Notes: generated from the sequence alone by a model not told the origin. Shown: positions 25,342-33,870, counted from the first letter of the stretch. The stretch is DNA of 64,000 nt from Rhizobium sp. ZPR4 (GCF_040215725.1 NZ_CP157967.1:620001-684000); one strand, 5' to 3'. Program-made: numbers and translations.

Positions 25342-26253
25342 ATGGCACGGTTTGTCCGGTGGTTGCTTTGTCTGTTCGGCGTGATCATCCTTGGCTGCGG
25401 CGCATTCTACGTCATCACCGCGCCGTCGCCCCTGCCGGCGAGCCATTGGGCCAATCTCGGCGATCCCGATGTCAAGAATGGCGAGATGATCTTCTGGGCC
25501 GGCGGCTGCACGAGCTGTCACGCGGCTCCTGGCGCGCAGGGCGATTCCAAGCTGGTACTTTCGGGCGGTCTCGCCCTTGCCAGCCCCTTCGGCACCTTCC
25601 ATGTCCCGAATATCTCGCCGGATGAGAAGTCAGGGCTTGGCAGGTGGACGCTTGCCGATTTCGGCAATGCCATGAAGCGCGGCGTCGGTAAAAACGGCGA
25701 ACATCTCTATCCTTCCTTTCCCTACGGCTCCTATACCCGCATGAGCGACAAGGACATCAACGATCTCTGGGGCTTCCTGAAGACGCTGCCGAAGAGCAAC
25801 AATGTCGCGCCTCCGCACGAGCTGCCCTTTCCCTTCGACATCCGGCTGGCGCTTGGTGCCTGGAAATTCCTTTATCTTAACGATCAGCCGCGCGTCGTGC
25901 TTGCCAGTGCCGACGAGAAGATCAAGCGTGGTCAATATCTCGTGGAAGGGCCGGGCCATTGCGGCGAATGCCATACGCCGCGCGACAGCCTCGGCGGCTT
26001 CGTGAGCGGCCAATGGTTGGCGGGAGCGCCCAATCCGGAAGGCAAGGGCCAGATCCCGGATATCACACCCGGCTCCAAGGCAATCGGCAGCTGGAGCGCC
26101 GGCGACATCGCCAATTACCTCGAAACCGGCTTCACCCCGGACTATGACTCGGCCGGCGGCTCGATGGCCGAAGTCCAGCAGAACATCGCCCACCTGCCGG
26201 CAACCGACCGGGAGGCGATCGCAGCCTATCTAAAGGCACTGCCGGCGAAATAA
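25342..26253 (+). CDS. Membrane-anchored diheme cytochrome c
   Basis: A 303-residue protein with an N-terminal membrane anchor (about residues 5-26, VRWLLCLFGVIILGCGAFYV) and two heme sites, GGCTSCHAAPGA (near 56) and GHCGECHTPRDSLGG (near 211). NISPDEKSGLGRWTLADF and DITPGSKAIGSWSAGDI place a Met-bearing loop pattern after each heme. It resembles the cytochrome subunits of membrane alcohol, gluconate or sorbitol dehydrogenases, but no flavin or quinoprotein subunit gene adjoins it. The ATG at 25342 follows GGGGGTAGG; a TTG five codons earlier is unlikely. Confidence 0.88.
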   Translation: MARFVRWLLCLFGVIILGCGAFYVITAPSPLPASHWANLGDPDVKNGEMIFWAGGCTSCHAAPGAQGDSKLVLSGGLALASPFGTFHVPNISPDEKSGLGRWTLADFGNAMKRGVGKNGEHLYPSFPYGSYTRMSDKDINDLWGFLKTLPKSNNVAPPHELPFPFDIRLALGAWKFLYLNDQPRVVLASADEKIKRGQYLVEGPGHCGECHTPRDSLGGFVSGQWLAGAPNPEGKGQIPDITPGSKAIGSWSAGDIANYLETGFTPDYDSAGGSMAEVQQNIAHLPATDREAIAAYLKALPAK

Positions 26254-26265
26254 GTCGCAGGAGGC

Positions 26266-27045
26266 TCAAGCCGCGATTTTGCCTTTGGCGAGATAGAGAT
26301 GCGTTTCATAACGTAGCTCGAATTCACCGCCATGCGCGTTGATCGCATCGGCAAGCGCGGAAAGCAGCGCTTCTCGCTGATCCTCGGCCAAAAGCCGGTA
26401 GCTTGAGAGCGTGCGCGGCAGATCGGTATAGCTTTGTGCCGTGTGCAATCGACTCCAGCGATAACAGTGATGGACCGGTGTTTCGAAATGGTCGGACTGC
26501 CGTAGTTCCCGGGCAAAAGGGCCATCGGGTAGATACCAGGCTTCTGCAGGTGGGCCTGCAAGCTGCGGAGCATAGCGGGCATAGATTTTGGCGAATTGTC
26601 CAGCAAGCGGTCCCTCGGGCGGCATCGGCACATTGCCGAAGACGGCGAGTGTTCCTCCTGGCGAAAGGAGAGCGGCCGTCCTGGCGAAACGCAGCTCCGG
26701 CGAAACCCAGTGGAAGGATTGTGCCGCGGCTATCAGCCTGAAGCTTCGCGGCTCGCCCGACCATGCTTCGAAGGTGGTTTGCTGGAGTTGCAGCTGCGGA
26801 AATTGCGCCAGTCTTTCCCGCGCGACCGCAATCAGCTCGGCGCCGGGGTCGAGCGCAAGAATGGAAAGGTCGTGGCGGGCGAAGCCCTCCGTTGCCTGTC
26901 CGGTGCCGCATCCGATTTCGAGGACCTTATCTTTGGGTTCCAGCCCGGCGAAACGGATGATGTCGGTAAACAGCGCATCAGGATAAAGGGGGCGGGAGAT
27001 GTTGTAGAGGCTGGCGACGCCATCGAATGTGAATCGCTGTTCCAA
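26266..27045 (-). CDS. Class I SAM-dependent methyltransferase
   Basis: A 259-residue methyltransferase. The SAM-binding motif is VLEIGCGTGQATEGFA (near residue 42), followed by LALDPGAELIAVAR, FRLIAAAQSFHWV and LLSPGGTLAVFGN (motifs II-IV in order). This set is close to the Ubie/Tam-like group, but the substrate is not identifiable. It is convergent with the diheme cytochrome gene, leaving 12 bases between stops, and divergent from the C39-like gene. Confidence 0.85.
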   Translation of the reverse strand: MEQRFTFDGVASLYNISRPLYPDALFTDIIRFAGLEPKDKVLEIGCGTGQATEGFARHDLSILALDPGAELIAVARERLAQFPQLQLQQTTFEAWSGEPRSFRLIAAAQSFHWVSPELRFARTAALLSPGGTLAVFGNVPMPPEGPLAGQFAKIYARYAPQLAGPPAEAWYLPDGPFARELRQSDHFETPVHHCYRWSRLHTAQSYTDLPRTLSSYRLLAEDQREALLSALADAINAHGGEFELRYETHLYLAKGKIAA

Positions 27046-27144
27046 GTCGCATCTCCAGTTGCAGGCCTAGGTCGATAGCCATTTTTCTAGCGCATTTCCC
27101 GTCAAGCTTACAGCTTCGGGATTCGGCAACGGGAGAGGGCGGTC

Positions 27145-27771
27145 GTGGACGCAAGGGTGACGCAAAAGGTTCCTTATTTCAGCCAGTGGGAAACGCCTGA
27201 TATGACTCTGGCGGTCGTGGCCGAAGGTGCGCAATCGGCCTTGCTCAAGGACCCGCTTTGGGCCTCTTCCGGCGCCGGCAGCGTTGAGGATTATGCGCGC
27301 TGGGCCGGTAATCTCTGCGGCATGGCCTGCCTGAAGATGGTGCTCGCCAACCGCACCGGCAAAGCCGTGCCGATCATGGATCTCGCTATGGGCTGCCGGG
27401 ACTATGGCGGCTATGTCGAGGAGGCGGATGGCCGGATCAAGGGCCTGATCTATGCGCCCTTCGTCCCCTTTGTTAAAGATCACTTTGATCTGAATGCCAG
27501 GATCGCCACCGGGATTTCAGTCGCCGACATCGCCGATATCCTCGCACAATCCGAATTTTTCATCGCGTCGGTGCACCACTCCATCCGCTGGCCTGAGACC
27601 GAGCCGCCGGCCAAGGGCGGCCATCTCGTGCTGGTGACAGCCGCCGACGGAAGCACGATCCGCTTCCACAATCCGTCCGGTCACATCGATGCGACGCGCG
27701 AGAATGCGGAGATGCCGTTGGAGACATTCGAGAGATTCTTTGCAGGCCGCGGGATCGCCATCGATCACTGA
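27145..27771 (+). CDS. C39-like cysteine peptidase family protein
   Basis: A 208-residue protein with a papain-like C39 pattern. NLCGMACLKMVLANRTG (Cys58 in the helix-start context, Cys62 nearby) provides the nucleophile, KGGHLVLV (His160) the base, and FHNPSGH (Asn176) the third residue. C39 peptidases cleave leader peptides after a double glycine when fused to ABC exporters. This one is free-standing, without a signal peptide or transporter neighbour, so it may be a cytoplasmic thiol hydrolase. The GTG start at 27145 is supported by GGGAGAGGG before it; no ATG start fits. Confidence 0.72.
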   Translation: MDARVTQKVPYFSQWETPDMTLAVVAEGAQSALLKDPLWASSGAGSVEDYARWAGNLCGMACLKMVLANRTGKAVPIMDLAMGCRDYGGYVEEADGRIKGLIYAPFVPFVKDHFDLNARIATGISVADIADILAQSEFFIASVHHSIRWPETEPPAKGGHLVLVTAADGSTIRFHNPSGHIDATRENAEMPLETFERFFAGRGIAIDH

Positions 27772-27838
27772 AGCATTTCCAGGAAAAGTGCGCAGCGGTT
27801 TTCCGTCCGGAATGCGCAAAACCAGAAACACTCGAAAA
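27771..27838. repeat. Dispersed palindromic repeat, family 1, copy 5
   Basis: Core AGCATTTCCAGGAAAAGTGC, then GCAGCGGTTTTCCGTCCGG and AATGCGCAAAACCAGAAAC. It begins at the stop codon of the C39-like gene and lies between convergent genes. Confidence 0.75.
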
Positions 27839-27873
27839 TCAATATCGGATGGCGATCCTGTTAAAGGCCGGCA

Positions 27874-28362
27874 TCAGGCCAGAGCCTGCAGATAGCGCAT
27901 GCCGGTGACCGGACGCGGCTTGAAATCCATGTTTTCGTAGAAGCGATGCGCCTGGAAATTGCCCGTCGCGGCACCGACCGAAAGGTAGCTGCAGCCGGCC
28001 TTGCGGGCGATGTCGCGGGCACGGTCGACCAAATGCTGTCCGACGCCGTGGCCACGGTGGCCGTCGCGCACGAAGAGATGATGCAGATCCATGCCACGCT
28101 GGCCTTCCTGCGCCTTGTAGAGCGGCACGAGGATGGCGTAGCCGAGCAGGCCATGTTCGCCTTCGGCAACAAGCGCCGTGATCCAGGGCACCGGACCGAA
28201 GAGATCGCGCTCGAGCTGCTCGGGCGTCGTGCCTGAGGGGTCGCCATGATGGGCGGCAAGCAGCCGGATCATGTCGTTGAGCTCAGGCAGGTCGCGCGGC
28301 TGCGCATTGCGGATTGTGAGCACCGGCGGGCGGAGAAGTGAGATGTCGCTGTCGTCTAGCAT
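27874..28362 (-). CDS. GNAT N-acetyltransferase
   Basis: A 162-residue GNAT enzyme. The acetyl-CoA binding block is LFVRDGHRGHGVGQHLVDRA (near residues 96-115, the RGHGVG pattern), preceded by the strand QRGMDLHH and followed by YLSVGAATGNFQAHRFYENM. The arrangement matches diamine or small-molecule acetyltransferases. It is monocistronic, with its downstream end next to repeat copy 5. Confidence 0.87.
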   Translation of the reverse strand: MLDDSDISLLRPPVLTIRNAQPRDLPELNDMIRLLAAHHGDPSGTTPEQLERDLFGPVPWITALVAEGEHGLLGYAILVPLYKAQEGQRGMDLHHLFVRDGHRGHGVGQHLVDRARDIARKAGCSYLSVGAATGNFQAHRFYENMDFKPRPVTGMRYLQALA

Positions 28363-28412
28363 GGCATTTTGCGTCCTTGTTTTTCAATGAGCCGTCAGGA
28401 CGCTGCCGATAC

Positions 28413-28440
28413 AACAAAGCCGCCTGACGGCGGCTTGTTG
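28413..28440 (-). terminator. Terminator of the MerR-type gene
   Basis: A six-bp GC stem (GCCGCC with GGCGGC, TGAC loop) is extended by flanking CAACAA and TTGTTG. Reading on the minus strand it is followed by TTTGTTGT, 120 bases after the MerR-type stop codon. Confidence 0.7.
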
Positions 28441-28559
28441 ACATATGATCTGTCTTGGCCGCCCCTTACAGGTACAGCCAAAAATACGAGCAATTGTGGA
28501 GCGCGTTCGTGATCATGGGCGCATCAATGATCCGGTTCAGCGCATTTGTCAATGGGGCC

Positions 28560-28973
28560 TTAGTGCTCGTGTTCGCATAGTCCGTGATCGGAAAGCGCGC
28601 GGATCACATAGCAGTCTTCGATGCTGTGCCCGTCGCAATGCGAAACGATGCGCTCCAGTTCATGCTCCAATCTTTTAAGCTGTGCGATCTTGATGCGCAC
28701 ATCTTCCAGATGTTCCTTGGCAATGCGATCGGCGCCGACGCAGGGGCGGTCCGGATGCTGGCTGAGAGAGATCAGTTCCTTGATGGCATCGATCGTCAGG
28801 CCCAGATCACGGCCATGTCGAATGAAGGCAAGGCGCTCCAGATCCGTCTTGGAATAGCGCCGCTGGTTGCCTTCGCTGCGTTCCGGCTCCGAGATCAGTC
28901 CCATCTGCTCGTAATAACGGATCGTCGGCACTTTCACGCCGGTCCGCTTGGATAGATCGCCGATCGTCAGCAT
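28560..28973 (-). CDS. MerR-family metal-type transcriptional regulator
   Basis: A 137-residue MerR-family activator. The N-terminal winged helix is LTIGDLSKRTGVKVPTIRYY then GLISEPERSEGNQRRYSKTD, followed by the dimer helix. The C-terminal effector region has HCDGHSIEDC, a C-X7-C spacing like CueR, plus PCVGAD and a terminal GLCEHEH. Such cysteines bind Cu, Cd, Zn or Pb in relatives. No MerR-type promoter with a 19-20 bp spacer is evident nearby, and the target is unclear; dmeR starts divergently 195 bases away. The ATG at 28973 fits the family N-terminus. Confidence 0.85.
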   Translation of the reverse strand: MLTIGDLSKRTGVKVPTIRYYEQMGLISEPERSEGNQRRYSKTDLERLAFIRHGRDLGLTIDAIKELISLSQHPDRPCVGADRIAKEHLEDVRIKIAQLKRLEHELERIVSHCDGHSIEDCYVIRALSDHGLCEHEH

Positions 28974-29132
28974 TGCATGGCCTCCAATACCTCTAGTCTC
29001 TAGAGCAACATATGAGGCCATTCGTGGAAATTGCAAGGCCAGGTAGCCGCGACGGCCGGCCGTGATACTCCGTCGGCTACCTCATCGCCCGGTCGTCGCC
29101 ACAAAAAGGTGGCTTCCAATTCCTCGTCACAA

Positions 29133-29154
29133 ATAGTATACCCCCCTATATTAT
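29133..29154. promoter_or_regulatory. DmeR operator candidate overlapping the dmeR promoter
   Basis: The sequence TATACCCCCCTATA at 29137-29150 is a C-tract of six flanked by inverted TATA arms, extended to ATAG...ATTAT. RcnR/CsoR-family repressors bind G/C tracts with such A/T flanks. It overlaps the AT-rich -10-like stretch TATATTATAAT and lies 18 bases before the dmeR ATG. Confidence 0.7.
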
Positions 29155-29167
29155 AATCGAGGCTACG

Positions 29168-29440
29168 ATGTCCCATACCATTCGCCAGCAAGCCAAGCTC
29201 CTCTCCCGCGTCCGCCGTCTCAAGGGGCAGATGGAAGCGGTGGAGCGCGCGCTCGAGGCCGAGCGCCCCTGCGGGGAAATCCTGCAGCTGCTCGCCTCCA
29301 TTCGCGGCGCCCTGACAGGGCTGACCGGGGAGGTTCTGGAGGACCATCTGCAGGAACATATACTGCATGCCGAAAGTGAAGAGGCACGCCGTCAGGCGGT
29401 CGATGAGATAGCCGACGTGCTGAAGACCTATCTGCGGTGA
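29168..29440 (+). CDS. dmeR: Ni/Co-responsive repressor DmeR (RcnR/CsoR family)
   Basis: A 90-residue all-helical repressor of the RcnR/CsoR family. The metal-ligand set that defines the Ni/Co RcnR type is present at the expected positions: His3, Cys35 (in ERPCGEI), His60 and His64 (in EDHLQEHILH). SRVRRLKGQMEAVERAL is the DNA-contact and dimer helix. In Rhizobium leguminosarum, DmeR represses itself and the exporter gene dmeF until Ni or Co binds. Here dmeF lies 139 bases downstream and a C-tract operator precedes the gene. Confidence 0.9.
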   Translation: MSHTIRQQAKLLSRVRRLKGQMEAVERALEAERPCGEILQLLASIRGALTGLTGEVLEDHLQEHILHAESEEARRQAVDEIADVLKTYLR

Positions 29441-29446
29441 CCAAAG

Positions 29447-29549
29447 CAAGTCGCGCAAAAGTGTGCGGCGGTTTTGCGATAACGACATGTGAAAAATCGA
29501 AGACATAAAACGCCAGGAGTGCATCTGAAAGATCGCGACGCGTTTTATG
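29447..29549. repeat. Dispersed palindromic repeat, family 3, between dmeR and dmeF
   Basis: The sequence has AAGTCGCGCAAAAGTGTGCG, then GCGGTTTTGCGATAACGACA, and a terminal nine-bp inverted repeat CATAAAACG (29504-29512) and CGTTTTATG (29541-29549). It differs from families 1 and 2. It fills nearly all of the space between two genes expected to be cotranscribed, so it would form hairpins in the mRNA. Confidence 0.7.
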
Positions 29550-29579
29550 GTTTCAGGCGTTCAACGAGAGAGTAATGTC

Positions 29580-30584
29580 ATGAGTATTTCCTCCGAAATG
29601 GGCCACAGCCATGTTTTTCTGGGCTCCGATCACCAGCGCAACGAACGCCGCATCTGGCTCGTCATCGCGCTGACCGCTGTCATGATGGTGATCGAGATCG
29701 GCGCGGGCACGATTTATGGTTCGATGGCACTGCTCGCCGATGGCTGGCATATGTCGACCCATGTCAGCGCGATGCTGATTTCGGCGCTTGCCTATCTCTA
29801 TGCACGCCGGCATGCGCACAATGCGCGCTTCACCTTCGGCACCGGCAAATTCGGCGATCTCGCAGGTTTTGCCAGCGCCATCGTGCTCGCATTGATCGCG
29901 CTGATCATGGGCTGGGAGAGCATTTTGAGATTGCTCGATCCGGTGGCGATCAATTTCCGCGAGGCCATCGCAATTGCCGTTGTCGGCCTCGTCGTCAATC
30001 TCGTCAGCGCCTGGTTGCTGCGCGACGATCACAGCCATCATCACCACGGCCATGCCGGCCACGGGCACAGCCATGGCCACGCTCATGATCATGACCATCA
30101 CCATGATCACGATCATGACGACGGTCACCACCACGATCATGGCCAAAAAGGTGGCAGGGATAACAATCTGCGCTCCGTCTATGTCCATGTCATCGCCGAT
30201 GCGATGACCTCGGTTCTCGCCATCGTCGCCCTGCTGCTCGGCAGCCGTTTCGGCTGGACCTTCCTCGATCCCGTCATGGGCATGGTTGGCGGCCTGGTGA
30301 TCCTGCAATGGGCATGGAGCCTGCTGCGTGCCTCCGGCGCCGTTCTCCTCGATTTCATCCCGCAAGGTGAAGATCTGCCCGAGGAGATCCGCGAAGCGAT
30401 CGAGACGGATGAGGACCGCATCACCGATCTGCATGTATGGCAGGTCGGACCCGGGCATCATGCCGCGATCGTCGCGGTCGCAACGCCGGTCTCGCGCGAT
30501 CCGTCCTTCTACAAGGCGCGGCTTGCCGAGATCCATGAACTCTCCCACGTCACGGTCGAAGTTACCGTCGACAAGGCGGCATAG
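29580..30584 (+). CDS. dmeF: Cation diffusion facilitator exporter DmeF (Co2+/Ni2+)
   Basis: A 334-residue CDF transporter with six membrane segments. Metal-site motifs are LLADGWHMSTHV (HxxxD variant near residue 58) and YVHVIADAMTSVLAI (near residue 205). The loop between segments 4 and 5 is a His/Asp-rich run of about 38 residues (roughly 155-193, HGHAGHGHSHGHAHDHD within it), typical of DmeF/CzcD. The C-terminal cytoplasmic domain includes ITDLHVWQVGPGHHA. The protein exports cobalt and nickel using the proton gradient. Its regulator dmeR lies upstream. The ATG at 29580 follows GAGAG. Confidence 0.92.
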   Translation: MSISSEMGHSHVFLGSDHQRNERRIWLVIALTAVMMVIEIGAGTIYGSMALLADGWHMSTHVSAMLISALAYLYARRHAHNARFTFGTGKFGDLAGFASAIVLALIALIMGWESILRLLDPVAINFREAIAIAVVGLVVNLVSAWLLRDDHSHHHHGHAGHGHSHGHAHDHDHHHDHDHDDGHHHDHGQKGGRDNNLRSVYVHVIADAMTSVLAIVALLLGSRFGWTFLDPVMGMVGGLVILQWAWSLLRASGAVLLDFIPQGEDLPEEIREAIETDEDRITDLHVWQVGPGHHAAIVAVATPVSRDPSFYKARLAEIHELSHVTVEVTVDKAA

Positions 30585-30669
30585 AATCCGTTAGCAATCG
30601 GTGAGGTCAGAGGCTTGCCATATTCCTCGCATAGCCCAAGACCTGCCGATTCTGCTGGAGGCCCTCGAC

Positions 30670-31671
30670 ATGCCCACATTGCTCACTCGCCGCCACCTCA
30701 TGGCAGGTTCGGCGTTGCTTCTTCCCGCCCTGACACTCGGCCCCGATAGTCTTTTTGCTGAGGATAGTGGTGCGCCGGTGCAGACACCTCCCGCAACGGA
30801 CAATTCGGCAATGCCCGATGCCGGCAGTCAGAGCCCGCAAGGCGACAGTGGAGCGCAGGACAATTCGCAGCTTTCCGACGATGTCGACAAGCAGCTCGCC
30901 GATCTGGAAAAGAAGACTGGCGGTCGTCTTGGCGTCTCCGTGCTTGACACGGAGACCAACATTTCCCTCGGCCATCGGGAGGAGGAGCGCTTTCCCCTGT
31001 GCAGCACCTACAAGGCGCTCGCTGCCGGCTTTGTGCTGGCGCGCGTCGACCAGGGTGTCGAGAAGCTCGACCGTCGCATCACTTACGGTAAGGACAAGGT
31101 CGTCACCTATTCGCCGGAAACAGAAAAGCACGCCGACGGCGATGGCATGACCATTGCCGAACTTTGCAGCGCCGCGATCACGCTGAGCGACAACACGGCC
31201 GGCAATCTGCTGCTCGAAAGCTTCGGTGGCCCGGCAGCGTTGACCTCTTGGCTGCGTACGACAGGCGACACCGAAACCCGCCTCGACCGCAACGAACCGG
31301 ATGTCAACCAGGCGGTGAAGGACGATCCGCGCGACACCACCACGCCGGATGCGATGCTGGATACGATCGGCCTCCTGACGCTCGGCAATACGCTGTCGGA
31401 AACATCGAGGGATCAGCTGGTCAACTGGCTGGTCGCCAATACCACGGGCAACAACCGCCTGCGCGCGGGCCTGCCGAAGGAGTGGAAGGTCGGCGACAAG
31501 ACCGGCACCGGCAATAATGGTTCCTATGCCGATATCGCCGTCATCTGGCCGCCGGACCGGGGTGCGATCCTGGTCACGACCTTTGTTGCCGAGGCGACCG
31601 CGCCGGCAAAGGACGTCGAGGCTGTCTTTGCCGAAGTCGGCAAGATCGTCGTCGACATGGTCGGGCAATAG
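30670..31671 (+). CDS. Class A serine beta-lactamase with Tat-like signal and long linker
   Basis: A 333-residue beta-lactamase. Active-site motifs are CSTYKALA (Ser112-X-X-Lys115), LSDNTAGNLL (SDN loop), RNEPDVNQA (general-base Glu in the omega loop) and VGDKTGTGNN (KTG). These fix Ambler class A, which hydrolyses penicillins and cephalosporins in the periplasm. The N-terminus LTRRHLMAGSALLLPALTL looks like a twin-arginine signal. Between signal and domain is a Ser/Gln/Asp/Pro-rich linker of about 40 residues, unusual for the class. A Cys precedes the nucleophile as in NMC-A and KPC, but the partner Cys after KTG is absent. Confidence 0.92.
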   Translation: MPTLLTRRHLMAGSALLLPALTLGPDSLFAEDSGAPVQTPPATDNSAMPDAGSQSPQGDSGAQDNSQLSDDVDKQLADLEKKTGGRLGVSVLDTETNISLGHREEERFPLCSTYKALAAGFVLARVDQGVEKLDRRITYGKDKVVTYSPETEKHADGDGMTIAELCSAAITLSDNTAGNLLLESFGGPAALTSWLRTTGDTETRLDRNEPDVNQAVKDDPRDTTTPDAMLDTIGLLTLGNTLSETSRDQLVNWLVANTTGNNRLRAGLPKEWKVGDKTGTGNNGSYADIAVIWPPDRGAILVTTFVAEATAPAKDVEAVFAEVGKIVVDMVGQ

Positions 31672-31692
31672 CGGAATATTTATAATAAAAAC

Positions 31693-31734
31693 AAGACGAT
31701 ACGGGCAAGATGTGAATCGGGTTCGTATCGTCTT
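31693..31734. terminator. Bidirectional terminator between bla and the Ser/Asp-rich gene
   Basis: An 11-bp perfect inverted repeat, AAGACGATACG and CGTATCGTCTT, with a 20-base loop lies between convergent genes, 21 bases after the beta-lactamase stop. Confidence 0.65.
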
Positions 31735-31754
31735 CATGTAACCTGGCAGCTTGC

Positions 31755-32291
31755 TCAGACGAGCGCCAAGGCCGCGGCTGCGCTGTCCGTTTCCTGATCG
31801 CTATCACCATCGGCGTTGCCGGCGCCGAGCTTCTGTTTGATCTCATCGGCAATCTGATCGTTGATTGCCTTCTGGTCGTCGGCCGACAAGGACTTGAAGG
31901 AATCTTCCGTCAGGCCATGCGCCTGCAGATATTGCGCCCGGATTTTCTGGGCAGGCGTCATATTCGCCCATTTGGCAAACTCGTCGAGAATATCCTGATC
32001 GGACTGCTCGCTTGACGATGCAGAGCTGCTTCCGCCCGACGCCGTTGCGCTGTTCTGATCGCTGCTCTCGTCCGATGTCGAGGACGACGCGCTGCCGAAC
32101 TGGCTGAGCCACAGGCCGGATGAAATGGAGGAGGGGACGCCGCTGGACGAGATGGAAGGCCCTTGCGAATCGTCCTGCTGGCCGCTGCTGTCGCCCGGCA
32201 GCGAGAAGGGTGTGCTGTCGTCGCCGTCGCTGCTCTGCGAGCTGCGGATCGGCGTGCTGAAATAGTTTTGAGTGCCGCTATGCACTTTCAT
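31755..32291 (-). CDS. Ser/Asp/Gln-rich low-complexity protein with conserved C-terminal helix domain
   Basis: A 178-residue protein. Residues 15-95 are low complexity, rich in Ser, Asp and Gln (for example SSSTSDESSDQNSATASGG). The C-terminal part (DEFAKWANMTPAQKIRAQYL, then LTEDSFKSLSADDQKAIND) is a compact helical module seen in other rhizobial proteins of unknown function. There is no signal peptide; the very low hydrophobicity suggests a disordered, possibly secreted or adaptor protein. The ATG at 32291 lies eight bases after GGGAG; an ATG two codons upstream is too close to that site. Confidence 0.75.
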   Translation of the reverse strand: MKVHSGTQNYFSTPIRSSQSSDGDDSTPFSLPGDSSGQQDDSQGPSISSSGVPSSISSGLWLSQFGSASSSTSDESSDQNSATASGGSSSASSSEQSDQDILDEFAKWANMTPAQKIRAQYLQAHGLTEDSFKSLSADDQKAINDQIADEIKQKLGAGNADGDSDQETDSAAAALALV

Positions 32292-32364
32292 CGTCATATC
32301 TCCCGATGGGTTGCGGGGACGATGACTCTGCAAGCCTGTCTGGGGCTTATGCGCTCGAGCTTTT

Positions 32365-33870
32365 TCAGGTGCCGCAGAAGGTCTGTAGCACCCGCTCCGC
32401 CGGCAATGGCGGCTCGGCATAGGGCGCAAAGGCGGGCTGATCCTCGTAAGGGGTCGCGAGCACCTTCAGCAGGGCCTCGAACAGCGAGAAATCACCATCC
32501 TCGACGGCAGCTTGGATGGCTTGTTCGATTCGGTGATTGCGGGGAATGAAGGCCGGGTTGACCTTGCGCATCGCCGTCGACCGCGCTGCCGGCGTCTGCG
32601 GATCGCGAGCGAGCCGCTCGCGCCAGCGTTCGAGCCAAGGTGCCGCTGCTTGCGGGTCGTTGAACCCAGCGGCAAAATCGATCACGTCGTCGTCTGCGGC
32701 GAGAGCCGCAAGTCGGCGGAAGGTGAGGGTAAAATCAGCGCCCTGCTGCTGCATGGTCGCTAGCTGCGACTGGATCAGCTCGAGATCGCCGTCTTCCTCG
32801 CCCGCAAGCCCGATCTTGGCGCGCATGCCGGCAAGCCAATAGGTCTGGAAGCGCTCGCCATAGGCCTTGATGACGACATTCGCCAGCTCGATCGCCGTAT
32901 CGACGGAGGGGTCGATCAGCGGAATCAGCGTCTCGCCGAGGCGCGCCAGATTCCATTGGCCGATGGCCGGCTGGTTGGCATAGGCATAGCGCCCGTTGCG
33001 GTCGATGGACGAGAAGACGGTCGCCGGATCATACGTATCCATGAAGGCGCAGGGACCGAAATCGATCGTCTCGCCCGATACGGTCATATTGTCGGTGTTC
33101 ATCACGCCGTGGATGAAGCCGACATGCAGCCAGCGGGCGATCAGCGCCGCCTGACGGTCGGCAACGGCTTCCAGCAGCGCAAGGTACGGATTTGCGCGGT
33201 CCCTGATGTCGGGATAGTGCCGGCCGATGACATAGTCCGCCAGGATCTTCAGGCTATCCGTGTCGCCCCGCGCCGCAAAGAACTGGAAGGTGCCGACGCG
33301 GATATGGCTTGCCGCTACCCGTGTAAACACCGCGCCGGGCAACACTTCTTCGCGATAGACGGGCTCTCCGGTTGTCACGGCCGCGAGCGCCCGCGTCGTC
33401 GGAATGCCGAGCGCGTGCATTGCCTCGCTGACGATATATTCGCGCAGAACTGGGCCGAGTGCTGCGCGTCCGTCGCCCCGGCGGGAGAATGGCGTCGGTC
33501 CTGAACCCTTGAGCTGGATATCACGGCGCCTGCCATGGCGATTCTTGACTTCACCGAGAAGGATCGCCCGGCCATCGCCGAGCTGCGGCACGAAATTGCC
33601 GAACTGATGCCCGGCATAGGCCATGGCGATCGGCTGCGATCCCGGCAGCAGCTCGTTGCCGGAAAAGATCGCCGCCGCATTTTGCTTCAGCGCCTCCACA
33701 TCCAGTCCGAGTTCCCGCGCCAGCACCTCGTTGAACCTGATCAACTGCGGCACGGCAACCGGCGTCGGCGCCTGGTCCGCGAAAAACTGCGGTGGCAGGC
33801 GCGCGTAGCTATTGTCGAAGGCGATCGGCGGCGCCCGAAGCGCGGTATCATCGTGAAGAGGAGAGCTCAT
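32365..33870 (-). CDS. selO: Protein adenylyltransferase SelO (YdiU)
   Basis: A 501-residue pseudokinase-fold enzyme that transfers AMP from ATP to Ser, Thr or Tyr of target proteins. Landmarks in order: [33 protein letters not shown] (near 87), [17 protein letters not shown] (near 120), and the catalytic region [20 protein letters not shown] (near 255). The metal-binding Asp is in IDFGP and Asn in NTDN. The C-terminus CGT replaces the CxU of eukaryotic SelO. Full family length. It is monocistronic and divergent from parD. Confidence 0.93.
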   Translation of the reverse strand: MSSPLHDDTALRAPPIAFDNSYARLPPQFFADQAPTPVAVPQLIRFNEVLARELGLDVEALKQNAAAIFSGNELLPGSQPIAMAYAGHQFGNFVPQLGDGRAILLGEVKNRHGRRRDIQLKGSGPTPFSRRGDGRAALGPVLREYIVSEAMHALGIPTTRALAAVTTGEPVYREEVLPGAVFTRVAASHIRVGTFQFFAARGDTDSLKILADYVIGRHYPDIRDRANPYLALLEAVADRQAALIARWLHVGFIHGVMNTDNMTVSGETIDFGPCAFMDTYDPATVFSSIDRNGRYAYANQPAIGQWNLARLGETLIPLIDPSVDTAIELANVVIKAYGERFQTYWLAGMRAKIGLAGEEDGDLELIQSQLATMQQQGADFTLTFRRLAALAADDDVIDFAAGFNDPQAAAPWLERWRERLARDPQTPAARSTAMRKVNPAFIPRNHRIEQAIQAAVEDGDFSLFEALLKVLATPYEDQPAFAPYAEPPLPAERVLQTFCGT

